A DNA stretch of 64,000 nt from Paracoccaceae bacterium (GCA_020637675.1 JACKKD010000003.1:434001-498000), one strand, 5' to 3'; positions 34,096 to 43,015 are shown, counted from the stretch's first letter. Translations and numbers: made by a program. Notes: generated by a model not told the origin, from the letters alone.

Positions 34096-35352
34096 ATGAT
34101 CGAGGACAGACCCGGCCTGATGGAGGCCATCCGCGACCGCTTCGCCCATGTCGAGACCTGTCCCTTCGAAGGCCCGCGAATCTTCTTCGAGAATGCGGGC
34201 GGCGCGTTGAGGCTGAAATCGGTGATCGAGACCTCGGCCGCCTATGCCGGCTACGCGGACAATCAGGGGCGCGACAACCCGGCCTCCAGGGCGCTGATGG
34301 CGGCGATCGACAGGGGCCGCGCGGACATGCGGGTCTTCCTCAACGCGCCCGGCGGGCAGGTTTTCGTGGGCGAAAGCGGGACGGAGGTGCTTTTCCGGCT
34401 GATCCGCACCGCGGCCCTCGGCGCGGCACCGGGCGGCGTCATGCTCGGCTCGACGCTGGAACACCCGGCCTCGCGCAGCGCGATGGCGCGCTGGGCAGAG
34501 GTGACGGGGCGGCCGCATCTGCTGGCGGTGCATGACGACGCCACCGGAACGGTCGGCCTCGACGCCTATCTCGCCCTGATCTCGCCCGAGGTCCGCGTCG
34601 CAACCATCGTCCAGACATCGCCGGTCACCGGCATGGCCGTCGACGTCGCCGCCATCGCGGCGGCGATCCGCGCGCAGGCGCCGGACGCCTTCATCATCAT
34701 CGACGGCATACAGCACGCGAGCCACGGCCACATCGACTGCGCCGCCTTCGGCGCGGACGGCTATGCCGTGTCACCCTACAAGGTCTTCTCCCGCCACGGC
34801 TACGGCGTCGGATGGGCCTCGAACCGGCTGACCAGCTGCGCGAAGGAGCAGATCGTCGGCGGGCCGGTCACGGCCTGGGAACTCGGCACCCGTGACGCGG
34901 GCGCCTATGCGACCTTCTCCGACGTCGTGGCCTATCTCGACTGGCTGGGCAGCGCCTTCACCGACGACACCGACCGCCGCGCCCGGATCGAGGCGGCGGC
35001 GGCGGCCATCCACGACCACGAATCGCGGTTGATGCGGGCCATGCTGCAAGGCGCGGGGAACGCCCGGGGGCTTGCCGAAATGCCGGGCGTCACCGTCATC
35101 GGCGGCCCTGCCGTCGAGGGACGCGAAGGCGTCGTGTCGCTGACCCTCGACGGCATGTCGTCGGCCGATCTGGTGCAGCATCTCGCCCGGCAGGGCATCC
35201 GCGTGCACATCCGCAAGGACGACCACTACTGCGGAAACATCCTGCATCCCCTGGGCCTTGCCGACTGCGTTCGCGTCTCGGTCTGCCATTACAACACGAC
35301 CGCCGAGGTCGCGCGGTTCCTCGCCGCGATGGAGCTTGCGGTATCGCGGTAG
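34096..35352 (+). CDS. Class V PLP aminotransferase (cysteine desulfurase-like fold)
   Basis: 418 residues. The PLP Lys lies in YAVSPYKVFSRHGYGVGW, the cofactor Asp-Gly in IIIDGIQHASHGHIDC, and VRVSVCHYNTTAEV is the C-terminal end typical of class V enzymes. No mobile Cys loop of a desulfurase is clear. It may act in the same pathway as the class III aminotransferase, ligase and amidase to the left. About 150 bases separate it from the divergent amidase; GAGGACCGACC precedes the ATG. Confidence 0.83.
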   Translation: MIEDRPGLMEAIRDRFAHVETCPFEGPRIFFENAGGALRLKSVIETSAAYAGYADNQGRDNPASRALMAAIDRGRADMRVFLNAPGGQVFVGESGTEVLFRLIRTAALGAAPGGVMLGSTLEHPASRSAMARWAEVTGRPHLLAVHDDATGTVGLDAYLALISPEVRVATIVQTSPVTGMAVDVAAIAAAIRAQAPDAFIIIDGIQHASHGHIDCAAFGADGYAVSPYKVFSRHGYGVGWASNRLTSCAKEQIVGGPVTAWELGTRDAGAYATFSDVVAYLDWLGSAFTDDTDRRARIEAAAAAIHDHESRLMRAMLQGAGNARGLAEMPGVTVIGGPAVEGREGVVSLTLDGMSSADLVQHLARQGIRVHIRKDDHYCGNILHPLGLADCVRVSVCHYNTTAEVARFLAAMELAVSR

Positions 35353-35447
35353 TTGAAAGCACAGGAGAACGCCGGTGACCCCGACAGGATTCGGACCCGC
35401 CCCTACGTTGCGCCCGTGACGCGGCGATCCGACCCACGGGCGTTCCG

Positions 35448-35810
35448 TCACCGCTGGCGCAGGATCTGCCCCTCGGAGTTTTTGTAGCCACCACCGCCAA
35501 TGTCCTCAAACACATGGCAGGTCTCGCCCCGTCGCGGACCCTCTGTCAGGGTCATGCAAAGGCTGTCGCCGACAAGGACCCAACGACCGACCCCGTCGAG
35601 CAGCGGCGCCTTCACCTCGACCGTCCCATCGACGTCATAGCGCAGATGCACCGTCATGCCATGGCGTCGCATCACCAGATCCTTGCCGACGATCTGCGCC
35701 ATCACTTGCGCCCCGGTCATCGTCTCCGCAGACGCAGGCGCTGCCGCGACGGCGCAGAACATCAAGAAATGCAGAGCGTGCTGCCGAATTCTCCTGCTCG
35801 GGTTTTTCAC
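35448..35810 (-). CDS. Hypothetical exported protein
   Basis: 120 residues starting at GTG 35810, with AAGGGGGA seven bases upstream. A basic N-terminus and hydrophobic core (HALHFLMFCAVAAAPASA) form a signal peptide, probably cut after ASA near residue 28. The mature part has two Cys (SLCMTLTEGPRRGETCHVFE) that could form a disulfide. It recalls DUF995-type periplasmic proteins, but I do not assign a family. The direction is opposite to the class V aminotransferase, ending about 95 bases from it. Confidence 0.65.
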   Translation of the reverse strand: MKNPSRRIRQHALHFLMFCAVAAAPASAETMTGAQVMAQIVGKDLVMRRHGMTVHLRYDVDGTVEVKAPLLDGVGRWVLVGDSLCMTLTEGPRRGETCHVFEDIGGGGYKNSEGQILRQR

Positions 35811-35938
35811 GGGATCGTCCCCCTTCAGTCCGTCGCAGGTCGCTCAGCTAGATGCAAGTACTCACATACTTCCTTGAGCATGGAGAAGATACTGTCTGGT
35901 CCCTGTCTGGAATCGATTGATCGAGACATACATATTCA

Positions 35939-35967
35939 TTGACTTTGACTTAGCATCGTGAAAGATA
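35939..35967 (+). promoter_or_regulatory. Possible promoter and operators of the TetR gene
   Basis: TTGACT (35939-35944), 17 bases, then AAGATA (35962-35967) resembles a housekeeping promoter. It would start transcription near 35974, after the GTG at 35968 and before ATG 36004. Just upstream are two small inverted repeats in an AT-rich island, AAGTA-6-TACTT (35856-35871) and TCGAT-2-ATCGA (35913-35924), either of which could be a TetR operator. Confidence 0.4.
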
Positions 35968-36003
35968 GTGATCAATTACTTTCTTTCTGCGATGAAGGCA
36001 CCA

Positions 36004-36633
36004 ATGTCACCACGAGCGAAGTATCTGCCTTCGGACGAGCGTCGGGCCGAGGCCGTTGAGGCGGTGATAGAGCTTGCCGCAAGCGCCAATCCCGAAGACA
36101 TAACCACCTCGGCCATCGCCGCACGGATGAAGCTGACGCAGGGCGCGCTGTTCCGGCACTTCCCAACCAAAGACGCGATCTGGCAAGGCGTCATGGAGTG
36201 GGTTTCCGAGCGCCTGCTCGCGCGCATCGACCGGCTGGCAGGAGCGGAGTCGGATCCACTCGCGGCTCTGAAGGCGATGTTCCTCGGCCACGTTGACTTC
36301 GTTGCCGAGCATCCTGGCGTACCGCGCATGATGGTGGGGCAGTTGCAGAACGCCGGGGAGACGCCGGCGAAGCGGATGGCGCGGACGCTCGTGGAGAATT
36401 ACGCGAACCGGCTGCGCCGGATTCTTGCGGCTGCCTCGGCCGAGGGTGTGCTGCCCGCCGACCTCGATATCGACGCTGCCGCCGCGCTTTTTCTAGGGAT
36501 GATCCAGGGACTCGTGATGCAGCACCTCATCCACGGCGACAGCGCGCGGATGCGTGCCGATGCGTCGCGGGTATGGGCGATCTATCGCGCAGGTCTCCTG
36601 TCGGCAGCGACCCCAAGGGAGGACCGGGCATGA
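36004..36633 (+). CDS. TetR/AcrR-family transcriptional regulator
   Basis: 209 residues. The N-terminal helix-turn-helix is ITTSAIAARMKLTQGALFRH followed by FPTKDAIW; the remainder is a helical ligand-binding domain. ATG 36004 has AAGG six bases upstream and lies downstream of the likely transcription start; longer frames begin at 35968 (GTG) or 35992. It overlaps the next frame by four bases. The downstream HlyD/ABC genes suggest that it controls this efflux system. Confidence 0.87.
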   Translation: MSPRAKYLPSDERRAEAVEAVIELAASANPEDITTSAIAARMKLTQGALFRHFPTKDAIWQGVMEWVSERLLARIDRLAGAESDPLAALKAMFLGHVDFVAEHPGVPRMMVGQLQNAGETPAKRMARTLVENYANRLRRILAAASAEGVLPADLDIDAAAALFLGMIQGLVMQHLIHGDSARMRADASRVWAIYRAGLLSAATPREDRA

Positions 36634-36965
36634 AGCTGACCGTTCTTGGCGCGGCCCGCGAAGTGACCGGCTCGAGCTATCTTGTCGTGACGGACACGGT
36701 GCGGTTTCTTCTCGATTGCGGGATGGTCCAGGGTGGCGCACGTGACGCGGCAGCGCGCAACCGTCAGCCTTTTGCCTTCAACCCGCGTTCGCTCGATTTC
36801 GTGCTGCTGACACATGCGCATATCGACCATAGCGGATTGCTGCCGAAGCTGACAAAGGACGGTTTCGGCGGCCCGATCCTGACGACGTCTGCGACCGCCG
36901 ACCTGCTTGACGTGATGTTGCGCGACAGCGCCCACATTCAGGAAACGGACGCCGAGCGAGCGGCG
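36630..36965 (+). pseudogene. Truncated MBL-fold beta-CASP exoribonuclease-like gene, 5' fragment
   Basis: About 112 residues from the N-terminus of a YSH1/RNase J-like metallo-beta-lactamase protein remain: VLGAAREVTGSSYLV, FLLDCGMVQGG, and the metal motif LLTHAHIDHSGLLPKL. Family members run to roughly 450 residues or more. After DSAHIQETDAERA the frame enters LOG-family DNA in the wrong register, and the apparent C-terminus up to 37190 is meaningless. A deletion that joined two genes explains this. It starts by a four-base overlap with the TetR gene, so it was once the second gene of that operon. The beta-CASP half is missing, so no nuclease activity is expected. Confidence 0.8.
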
Positions 36966-37369
36966 CCTGGGAGGCTGGGGCCCGGTCGATGGGGCTCAAC
37001 ATCACGCTGCCGCACGAACAGTTGCCCAATCCCTTCATCACTCCGGACCTCGCCTTCCGTTTCCGTTACTTCGCCATCCGCAAGATGCATTTCGCCTTGC
37101 GGGCCCGGGCCATGGTCGCCTTCCCGGGTGGCTACGGCACGCTGGACGAGGTGTTCGAAGTCCTGGCGCTGGTCCAGACCCGCAAGATGAACGCCATTCC
37201 GATCGTCCTCTTCGGGTCGGCCTTCTGGAGCCGGGCCGTGGATTTCGGCTTCCTGGTCGCGGAGGGGATGATCGAGTCCGCGGACATTGACCTCTTCACC
37301 CTCGTCGACACGGCCGACGAGGCGGTTGCCGTGCTCGAGAGTTTCTATGGGGGAACACCGCCGCCATGA
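36962..37369 (+). pseudogene. LOG-family (TIGR00730) protein, 3' fragment
   Basis: About 135 residues from the C-terminal half of a lysine-decarboxylase-like LOG protein: GAWEAGARSMGLNITLPHEQ, RFRYFAIRKMHFALRA and the substrate loop FPGGYGTLDEVFEVL. The N-terminal Rossmann strand and the GGGPG loop are gone. LOG proteins cleave cytokinin-type nucleoside monophosphates or AMP-like substrates. The frame is shifted relative to the MBL fragment before it. Translation could start at ATG 36989, but there is no ribosome-binding site at useful distance and the fold would be incomplete. Confidence 0.78.
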
Positions 37370-37420
37370 CCTTTGCCCGCCCCTGAACCCCGCATCTGCA
37401 TCCTGCCGGAGAAACAAGCG

Positions 37421-38434
37421 ATGTCGCGCCGCATCATCATCATCGTCGTCCTTCTCGCCGGGCTCCTCGGGTTTGGCGCATGGACCGTGCTCTTCCGGCC
37501 ATCCGACGTGCCGCCGGAGGGCTTTTCCCGCGGCAATGGCAGGATCGAGGCCGACTTGATCGACATATCGCCGAAGCTCGCGGGCCGCGTGGCTGAAGTC
37601 CGGGTGCGCGAGGGGGACCTCGTGAAGGCAGGCGACGTGTTGGCCATCATGGATACGGCTGAACTCCGTGCCCAGCTCGCCCGTGCCGATGCCGCGGTGG
37701 CAAGTGCAGAAGCCGCAGTTGGAGTGGCAGCCGCGCAGGTAGAGGAAACGCAGGCGCGGCTCGCGCTGGCGCGGAGCGAACAGGCACGGGCGGAAACCCT
37801 CAGCCAGCGGGATGTCATCTCGCGCGAGAATCTCGACGTGAAGCGAACCGAAACGCGGCTGGCAGAGGCCAACCTGGCCGCGGCCGAGGCGACGCGCCTG
37901 TCCAAGGAACGTTCCGTCGAGGCCGAACTGGCGGCCCGGTCCGAGATCGCAGAACGCATTGCCGACGCGACGCTCCACGCCTCCGGACCCGCGCGCGTTC
38001 TCTATCGCCTCGCCCGGCCCGGAGAGATCGTCGCCGGTGGCGGCAAGATACTGACGCTGATCGACCTCGACGAAGTCTACATGGAGTTCTTCCTGCCTGC
38101 GACCGACGCCCCGCGCGTCGTCATTGGCGACGAGGCGCGGATTGTGGCGGACATCATGCCTGATCAGTCTGTCCCCGCGACGGTGACCTTTGTCTCGCCG
38201 CAAGCGCAGTTCACGCCGAAGCAGGTCGAGACGCTGAGCGAGCGTGAAAGCCTGATGTTCCGTGTCCGGGTGCGGATCCCGCCGGAATTCGTGCTTGCGC
38301 GGGTGGATCAGGCCAAGACCGGCGTACGCGGCGTTGCCTGGGTGCGTCTTGCCGCCCCGGACGGCCGTCTGGCCGCCTGGCCGGATGGCCTGACCCCGCC
38401 GGTTCTCGGCGTGCCGGCGGCGGCGCAGCCATGA
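37421..38434 (+). CDS. HlyD/YbhG-type efflux periplasmic adaptor
   Basis: 337 residues. One N-terminal membrane anchor (IIIIVVLLAGLLGFGAWTVL), then a biotinyl-lipoyl-like domain (ISPKLAGRVAEVRVREGDLV), a long Ala/Glu-rich coiled coil (about 80-175) and a beta-barrel region. It links an inner-membrane ABC exporter to the outer membrane. ATG 37421 has GGAG nine bases upstream. It overlaps the ABC gene by four bases, so the three genes form one transporter of YbhGFSR type. Substrate unknown. Confidence 0.9.
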   Translation: MSRRIIIIVVLLAGLLGFGAWTVLFRPSDVPPEGFSRGNGRIEADLIDISPKLAGRVAEVRVREGDLVKAGDVLAIMDTAELRAQLARADAAVASAEAAVGVAAAQVEETQARLALARSEQARAETLSQRDVISRENLDVKRTETRLAEANLAAAEATRLSKERSVEAELAARSEIAERIADATLHASGPARVLYRLARPGEIVAGGGKILTLIDLDEVYMEFFLPATDAPRVVIGDEARIVADIMPDQSVPATVTFVSPQAQFTPKQVETLSERESLMFRVRVRIPPEFVLARVDQAKTGVRGVAWVRLAAPDGRLAAWPDGLTPPVLGVPAAAQP

Positions 38435-41160
38435 ACGGCGTGGTCGAACCCGTGGCGCGGGTCGGCCGCGTCACCCATCGCTATGGCAAGGTGGTGGCGC
38501 TCTCTGATCTGACGCTCGATCTTCCTGCCGGACGGATGGTCGGGCTGATCGGTCCGGACGGCGTGGGCAAATCGACGCTGATGGGCCTGATCGCCGGGGC
38601 CAAGCGACTTCAGCAGGGCAAGGTAACCTGTCTTGGCGGCAGCATGGCCAAGGCACGCCACCGCACAACCATGGGCGGGCGCATCGCCTTCATGCCGCAG
38701 GGGTTGGGACGCAACCTCTACCACGACCTTTCGGTACGCGAGAACATGGAGTTCTTCGGCAAGCTCTTCGCTCTTGGCCGTGCCGAGCGCCGCGCACGGA
38801 TCGAACGGTTGACCCGGGCCACCGGGCTCCATCCTTTCCTCGACCGTCCGGCGGGAAAGCTGTCGGGGGGAATGAAACAGAAGCTGGGGCTGTGCTCCTC
38901 GCTGATCCATGACCCGGATTTCCTGCTGCTTGACGAACCCACGACCGGGGTGGACCCCCTGTCGCGCCGACAGTTCTGGGATCTGATTGCGGCGATCCGT
39001 GCCGACCGTCCGGAGATGAGCGTACTCGTCTCGACCGCCTACATGGAAGAAGCCGCTCTCTTCGACCACCTGGTGGCGATGGACGGCGGTCGCGTGCTGG
39101 CCGAGGGCCCGCCGGCCGAACTGATGGCAAGGACGGGCACAGCCACGGTCGGCGATGCCTATGTCGCGCTCATGCGGCAGACGAATGCGGACGAGCATGC
39201 GTCCCCGCCTGCCGCACCTCGCCCGGCCGATCTGCCCGAAGGCGGCGAGATCGCCATCCGTGCGCGCGGGCTTACCCGCCGGTTCAGCGACTTCACGGCT
39301 GTCGATTCCGTCAGCTTCGACATCTCCCGGGGCGAGATATTCGGCTTTCTCGGCTCGAACGGATGCGGCAAGACAACGACAATGAAGATGCTGACCGGCC
39401 TTCTGCCCGCGACCGAGGGAGAGGCGTGGATCTTCGGCCAGCCCGTTGCCGATCAGGGGATGGAGGCGCGGGCCCGCGTGGGATTCATGTCGCAATCCTT
39501 CTCGCTTTATGGCGAGCTGACGGTGCAGGAAAACCTTGTCCTTCACGCGCGACTCTACCATCTGGGGCCCGCGCTCTCTGCGGCACGCCTGGCCGACCTT
39601 GTGCCCCGCTTTGGTCTGACCGAGCACATGGGCCAGAAGGCGGGCGATTTGCCGCTGGGGCTGCGGCAGCGGCTGTCGCTGGCGGTGGCGGTGATCCATT
39701 CCCCCGAAATCCTGATCCTGGACGAACCGACCTCGGGCGTCGATCCGCAGGCACGCGACGATTTCTGGCGCCTTCTCCTCGACCTGTCGCGGAATGACAA
39801 GGTGACGATCTTCATCTCGACCCATTTCATGGACGAGGCGATGCGTTGCGACCGCATCTCGCTCATGCATGCAGGACGAGTTCTGGTGTCGGACCGGCCT
39901 GAGAAGATCGTGGAGGACAGCGGTGCCGCCTCGCTGGAGGAGGCCTTTATCGCCTATATGGCCGCCGAACTGCCTCCGGAAACCGAAGCGCCGCCAGCAC
40001 TGACAGCCAAAGCGGCAACTTCTCCTGATGCGGCGGGTTTCAGCCTTGGCCGGCTTCTGGCCTTCACCTCGCGCGAGGCAATGCAAGTGCGCCGCGATCC
40101 GGTGCGGCTGGCCTTCGCCTTTCTCGGCAGCGCGCTTTTGCTGCTGGTCATGTCCTTCGGCATTTCGCAGGAGGTGCGCGACATTCCCTTTGCCGTCCTC
40201 GACCATGACGACAGCCCCGCGAGCCGAGCCTATGTCTCGGCCTATCGCGATTCCCCCTGGTTCAAGCTGAAATCGCCGATCCTGGACGTGCAGGCGCTGG
40301 ACGACCGGATGACCAGTGGCGAACTGGCGCTGGCGCTGGAAATCCCGCCCCGGTTCGGCGCCGATCTGCGGGGCGGCCATGGCAATGCCGTTGCCGCCAC
40401 GATCGACGGCGCGGATACGGCGCGCGCCGGCACGATCGAAAGTTATGTGTCGGGCGCGCATGGGTCGGCACTGGCCGGGATCGCACCGGGGCGGGCCGAG
40501 GCGCAGATGCCGCCCCCCGTCACGCTGGAGCCGCGCTTTCGCTACAACCCTGACATGGCCAGCCTGCCGTCGATCGGGCCGTCGATTCCACCGCTCCTGC
40601 TGTTGCTGTTCCCGGCCATCCTGATGGCGGTCAGCGTGGCGCGGGAGAAGGAGATCGGCACGATTACCAATTTCTACGTCACGCCGACGGGTCGGGCCGA
40701 ATTCCTCATCGGCAAGCAGCTTGTCTACATCGGCATCGCGCTTCTGAACTTCGCCATCCTGACGGCGCTGGTGGTGCTGGTGCTGGGGGTGCCTTTGCGT
40801 GGCAGTCCGCTGGTTCTGGTGCTCGCAACGCTCGTCTATGTCGTTGCGGCAACTGGCTTCGGCCTCATGGTCTCGATGATGACGTCGACCCAGGTCACCG
40901 CGGTCTTCGCCAGCACGGTGCTGTCGGTGATGCCGACCTTGCAGTTCTCGGGGATGCTGACGCCGGTCTCGTCGCTCGAAGGCCCGGCGCGCGTCATGGG
41001 CAGCCTCTGGCCCACAACATGGTACATGATGGCGAGCGTAGGGAGCTACACCAAGGGTCTGGGCTTCGCCGACCTCAGCGGCGCGCTTGTGCGGCTTGCG
41101 GTGTTCGGGCCCGTCTTCACCGGGATCGCGATCGCCATCCTGAAAAAGCAGGAGAGGTAG
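38431..41160 (+). CDS. ABC exporter with two ATPase domains fused to an ABC-2 permease (RbbA/YbhF-like)
   Basis: 909 residues. Nucleotide-binding domain 1 (about 10-235) has GPDGVGKSTLMGL, LSGGMKQKLGL and FLLLDEPTTGVDPLS. Domain 2 (about 275-505) has GSNGCGKTTTMKML and ILILDEPTSGVDPQA, but its signature is LPLGLRQRLSLA, a departure from LSGGQ. In domain 1 the Walker A has D in GPDGVGKST where N is common. The last part (about 535-905) is an ABC-2 permease with a first helix near 555, a large periplasmic loop and five helices near the end. It abuts the second permease gene. Confidence 0.9.
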   Translation: MNGVVEPVARVGRVTHRYGKVVALSDLTLDLPAGRMVGLIGPDGVGKSTLMGLIAGAKRLQQGKVTCLGGSMAKARHRTTMGGRIAFMPQGLGRNLYHDLSVRENMEFFGKLFALGRAERRARIERLTRATGLHPFLDRPAGKLSGGMKQKLGLCSSLIHDPDFLLLDEPTTGVDPLSRRQFWDLIAAIRADRPEMSVLVSTAYMEEAALFDHLVAMDGGRVLAEGPPAELMARTGTATVGDAYVALMRQTNADEHASPPAAPRPADLPEGGEIAIRARGLTRRFSDFTAVDSVSFDISRGEIFGFLGSNGCGKTTTMKMLTGLLPATEGEAWIFGQPVADQGMEARARVGFMSQSFSLYGELTVQENLVLHARLYHLGPALSAARLADLVPRFGLTEHMGQKAGDLPLGLRQRLSLAVAVIHSPEILILDEPTSGVDPQARDDFWRLLLDLSRNDKVTIFISTHFMDEAMRCDRISLMHAGRVLVSDRPEKIVEDSGAASLEEAFIAYMAAELPPETEAPPALTAKAATSPDAAGFSLGRLLAFTSREAMQVRRDPVRLAFAFLGSALLLLVMSFGISQEVRDIPFAVLDHDDSPASRAYVSAYRDSPWFKLKSPILDVQALDDRMTSGELALALEIPPRFGADLRGGHGNAVAATIDGADTARAGTIESYVSGAHGSALAGIAPGRAEAQMPPPVTLEPRFRYNPDMASLPSIGPSIPPLLLLLFPAILMAVSVAREKEIGTITNFYVTPTGRAEFLIGKQLVYIGIALLNFAILTALVVLVLGVPLRGSPLVLVLATLVYVVAATGFGLMVSMMTSTQVTAVFASTVLSVMPTLQFSGMLTPVSSLEGPARVMGSLWPTTWYMMASVGSYTKGLGFADLSGALVRLAVFGPVFTGIAIAILKKQER

Positions 41161-42285
41161 ATGCGCCCCCTGATCAATACTTTCTGGCTGACCGGGAAAG
41201 AGCTGAAAAGCGTCCTTGGCGACCCGGTCATGGTGATCTTGATTGCCTGGTCCTTCGTCGTGGCCGTCATGCTCGAGGCGCAGGGCGCGGGCGACACGGT
41301 GCGCAATGCCTCCATCGCCATCGTGGACGAGGACCGCTCGCCCCTGTCGCGTCAGATCTCGGATGCGCTGATGCCGCCCTGGTTCCAGGCGCCGGTCGAG
41401 ATGACCGCCGATCAGGCCGCCGCCGCGATGGACCGGGGTGAGGTCATGTTCGTCCTGTCCTTCCCGCCGCGCTTTGCCGCCGATGCCCTTGCGGGTCGGG
41501 CGCCCACCGCGCAGCTTCTGGCGGATGCGACGGCGGTGTCGCAGGCGCAGCTTGGCACCGACTATCTGCGCAATATCGTCCAGCAGGAGGCGCGGGTGTT
41601 CCTGGCCGCCAGCCCTGAAGCCGCACCGCCCGGTCTGGGGCTGGAACTGCGGCGCGCCTTCAACCCCAATGGCAACCCGGTCTGGTTCAAGGCGATGTCA
41701 TCCCTGCTCAATCAGCTGTCCGTCCTCACCATCGCCCTGACTGGTGCGGCCATGTTGCGCGAACGCGAACACGGCACGATCGAGCATCTGATGGTCATGC
41801 CGCTCAGCCCGGCCGAAGTGGCGGTGTCCAAGGTGCTGGCGACGATGGTCGTGGTGCTGGCGGCCTTCACCGGGTCCTTGCTGATCGTCGTCCGGGGGGT
41901 GCTGGACGTTCCTGTGGCGGGCTCGATGCCGCTGCTGGTGAGCGGGGCCGCGGTCTACCTTTGGGCTGCAGCAGCAATCGGAATGCTTCTGGGCACACTC
42001 GCGCGAAGCATGGCGCAATTCGCGCTTCTGGTAATCATGGTGATCATCCCGGTCATCATGCTTTCGGGCGGCATGGGTGCCGTGGAAAGCCAGCCCGACC
42101 TCGTGCAGAAGCTGACACTGGCGCTGCCCTCGCGGCACTTCCTTGCCTTCGCCAAGGCAGTGGCGTTCCGTGGCGCCGGACTCGATGCCGTCTGGCCGCA
42201 ACTGGCACTGATGGCGGGGCTGGGGGCGGCGTTCTTCGGCGCGAGCCTCGCGCTTTTCCGTCGGTCCATGAGCGTGACCGGATGA
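41161..42285 (+). CDS. ABC-2 type transporter permease (YbhR/YhhJ-like)
   Basis: 374 residues. N-terminal membrane helix (VMVILIAWSFVVAVMLEA), a large periplasmic domain (about 45-175), then five or six helices, with the cytoplasmic segment EREHGTIEHLMVMPLSPAEV typical of ABC-2 permeases. It pairs with the fused permease of the preceding gene, whose stop abuts its ATG. It ends the HlyD-ABC-ABC operon. Confidence 0.9.
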   Translation: MRPLINTFWLTGKELKSVLGDPVMVILIAWSFVVAVMLEAQGAGDTVRNASIAIVDEDRSPLSRQISDALMPPWFQAPVEMTADQAAAAMDRGEVMFVLSFPPRFAADALAGRAPTAQLLADATAVSQAQLGTDYLRNIVQQEARVFLAASPEAAPPGLGLELRRAFNPNGNPVWFKAMSSLLNQLSVLTIALTGAAMLREREHGTIEHLMVMPLSPAEVAVSKVLATMVVVLAAFTGSLLIVVRGVLDVPVAGSMPLLVSGAAVYLWAAAAIGMLLGTLARSMAQFALLVIMVIIPVIMLSGGMGAVESQPDLVQKLTLALPSRHFLAFAKAVAFRGAGLDAVWPQLALMAGLGAAFFGASLALFRRSMSVTG

Positions 42286-42628
42286 TCCCGGGATCGAAAT
42301 CACCGGCTCTTGCCTTGCCGAAGACGCGGGAAACCGGTCGCCGCGCGGCAACTGCAACTTTTGCTCGTCACGAAGGAAACCCGGATGAGCCCGCAAGTCA
42401 GGACAAGCGGCACTGCCAGGTTGCCGTCAAGCATGCCGGCGCTCCTGGCGGGACGCCCGAGCATTGGGCTGGCTGGCTGGCCACGCACGCGTCCACCGAT
42501 CCCCTGTCCGCACCTTGGTTCCAGGAGCACCCGGACAGAGCTGTCCGGCGCTCGCCGACGCGCGGGGAACTTCTGTCCATCAACGGTGAGGCCCGCCGCG
42601 GCCCGTCCTGTGACAAGATGAGGAATTC
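42286..42628. other. Gap of about 340 bases with no supported gene
   Basis: A perfect palindrome GATCCCGGGATC (42284-42295) straddles the upstream stop codon. One frame opens at ATG 42385 with GAAGGA seven bases upstream and would give 79 residues, but its composition (Pro/Arg/Ser-rich) looks like a shadow of high-GC DNA and no family is recognised. I see no promoter or hairpin that I would defend. It may hold the decayed end of a former gene. Confidence 0.35.
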
Positions 42629-43015
42629 ATGCCTGAACGCCCCCGCATTCTGACCATCGCAGCCGCTGTGGCCGTGATCTTCGGCGCAATCACCATCATT
42701 TCGGGCGCGCGGGCCTTGATTGCCCCAGGGCCCGGTGTGGTGCCATTCGTGCTCTGGTTCAACTACGTCGCCGGATTTGCCTATATCGCCGCCGGTTACG
42801 GTCTCTGGCGCGGGGCGACATGGGCAGGAGGGCTCGCAGGTGCCATCGCACTGGCAACGGCGATCATCTTTCTGGGGTTCCTCTGGCATATCGTTCAGGG
42901 CGGGGCGTGGATGGGCCGCACCCTGGGCGCGATGGGGATTCGCACCGCGGTCTGGGCGGCGATCGCGATAATCGCATTCCGGTGGCGTACCCGCCATGTC
43001 CGCCGGCTGGAGTGA
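42629..43015 (+). CDS. Hypothetical four-helix membrane protein
   Basis: 128 residues; hydrophobic helices near 8-28, 40-60, 66-88 and 103-120. AGGA lies five bases before the ATG, which supports expression. No motif identifies a family. It converges on the chrR gene after 26 bases and follows the ABC exporter by about 340 bases, so it is probably a separate unit. Confidence 0.65.
   Translation: MPERPRILTIAAAVAVIFGAITIISGARALIAPGPGVVPFVLWFNYVAGFAYIAAGYGLWRGATWAGGLAGAIALATAIIFLGFLWHIVQGGAWMGRTLGAMGIRTAVWAAIAIIAFRWRTRHVRRLE

Noticed and set aside
36630..37190. A complete 186-residue MBL-fold protein
   Set aside because: The frame after about 36965 reads LOG-family DNA in the wrong register, so the C-terminal third is not a real protein sequence.
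42385..42621. Small gene of 79 residues
   Set aside because: It has a plausible ribosome-binding site but low-complexity composition and no recognisable family.
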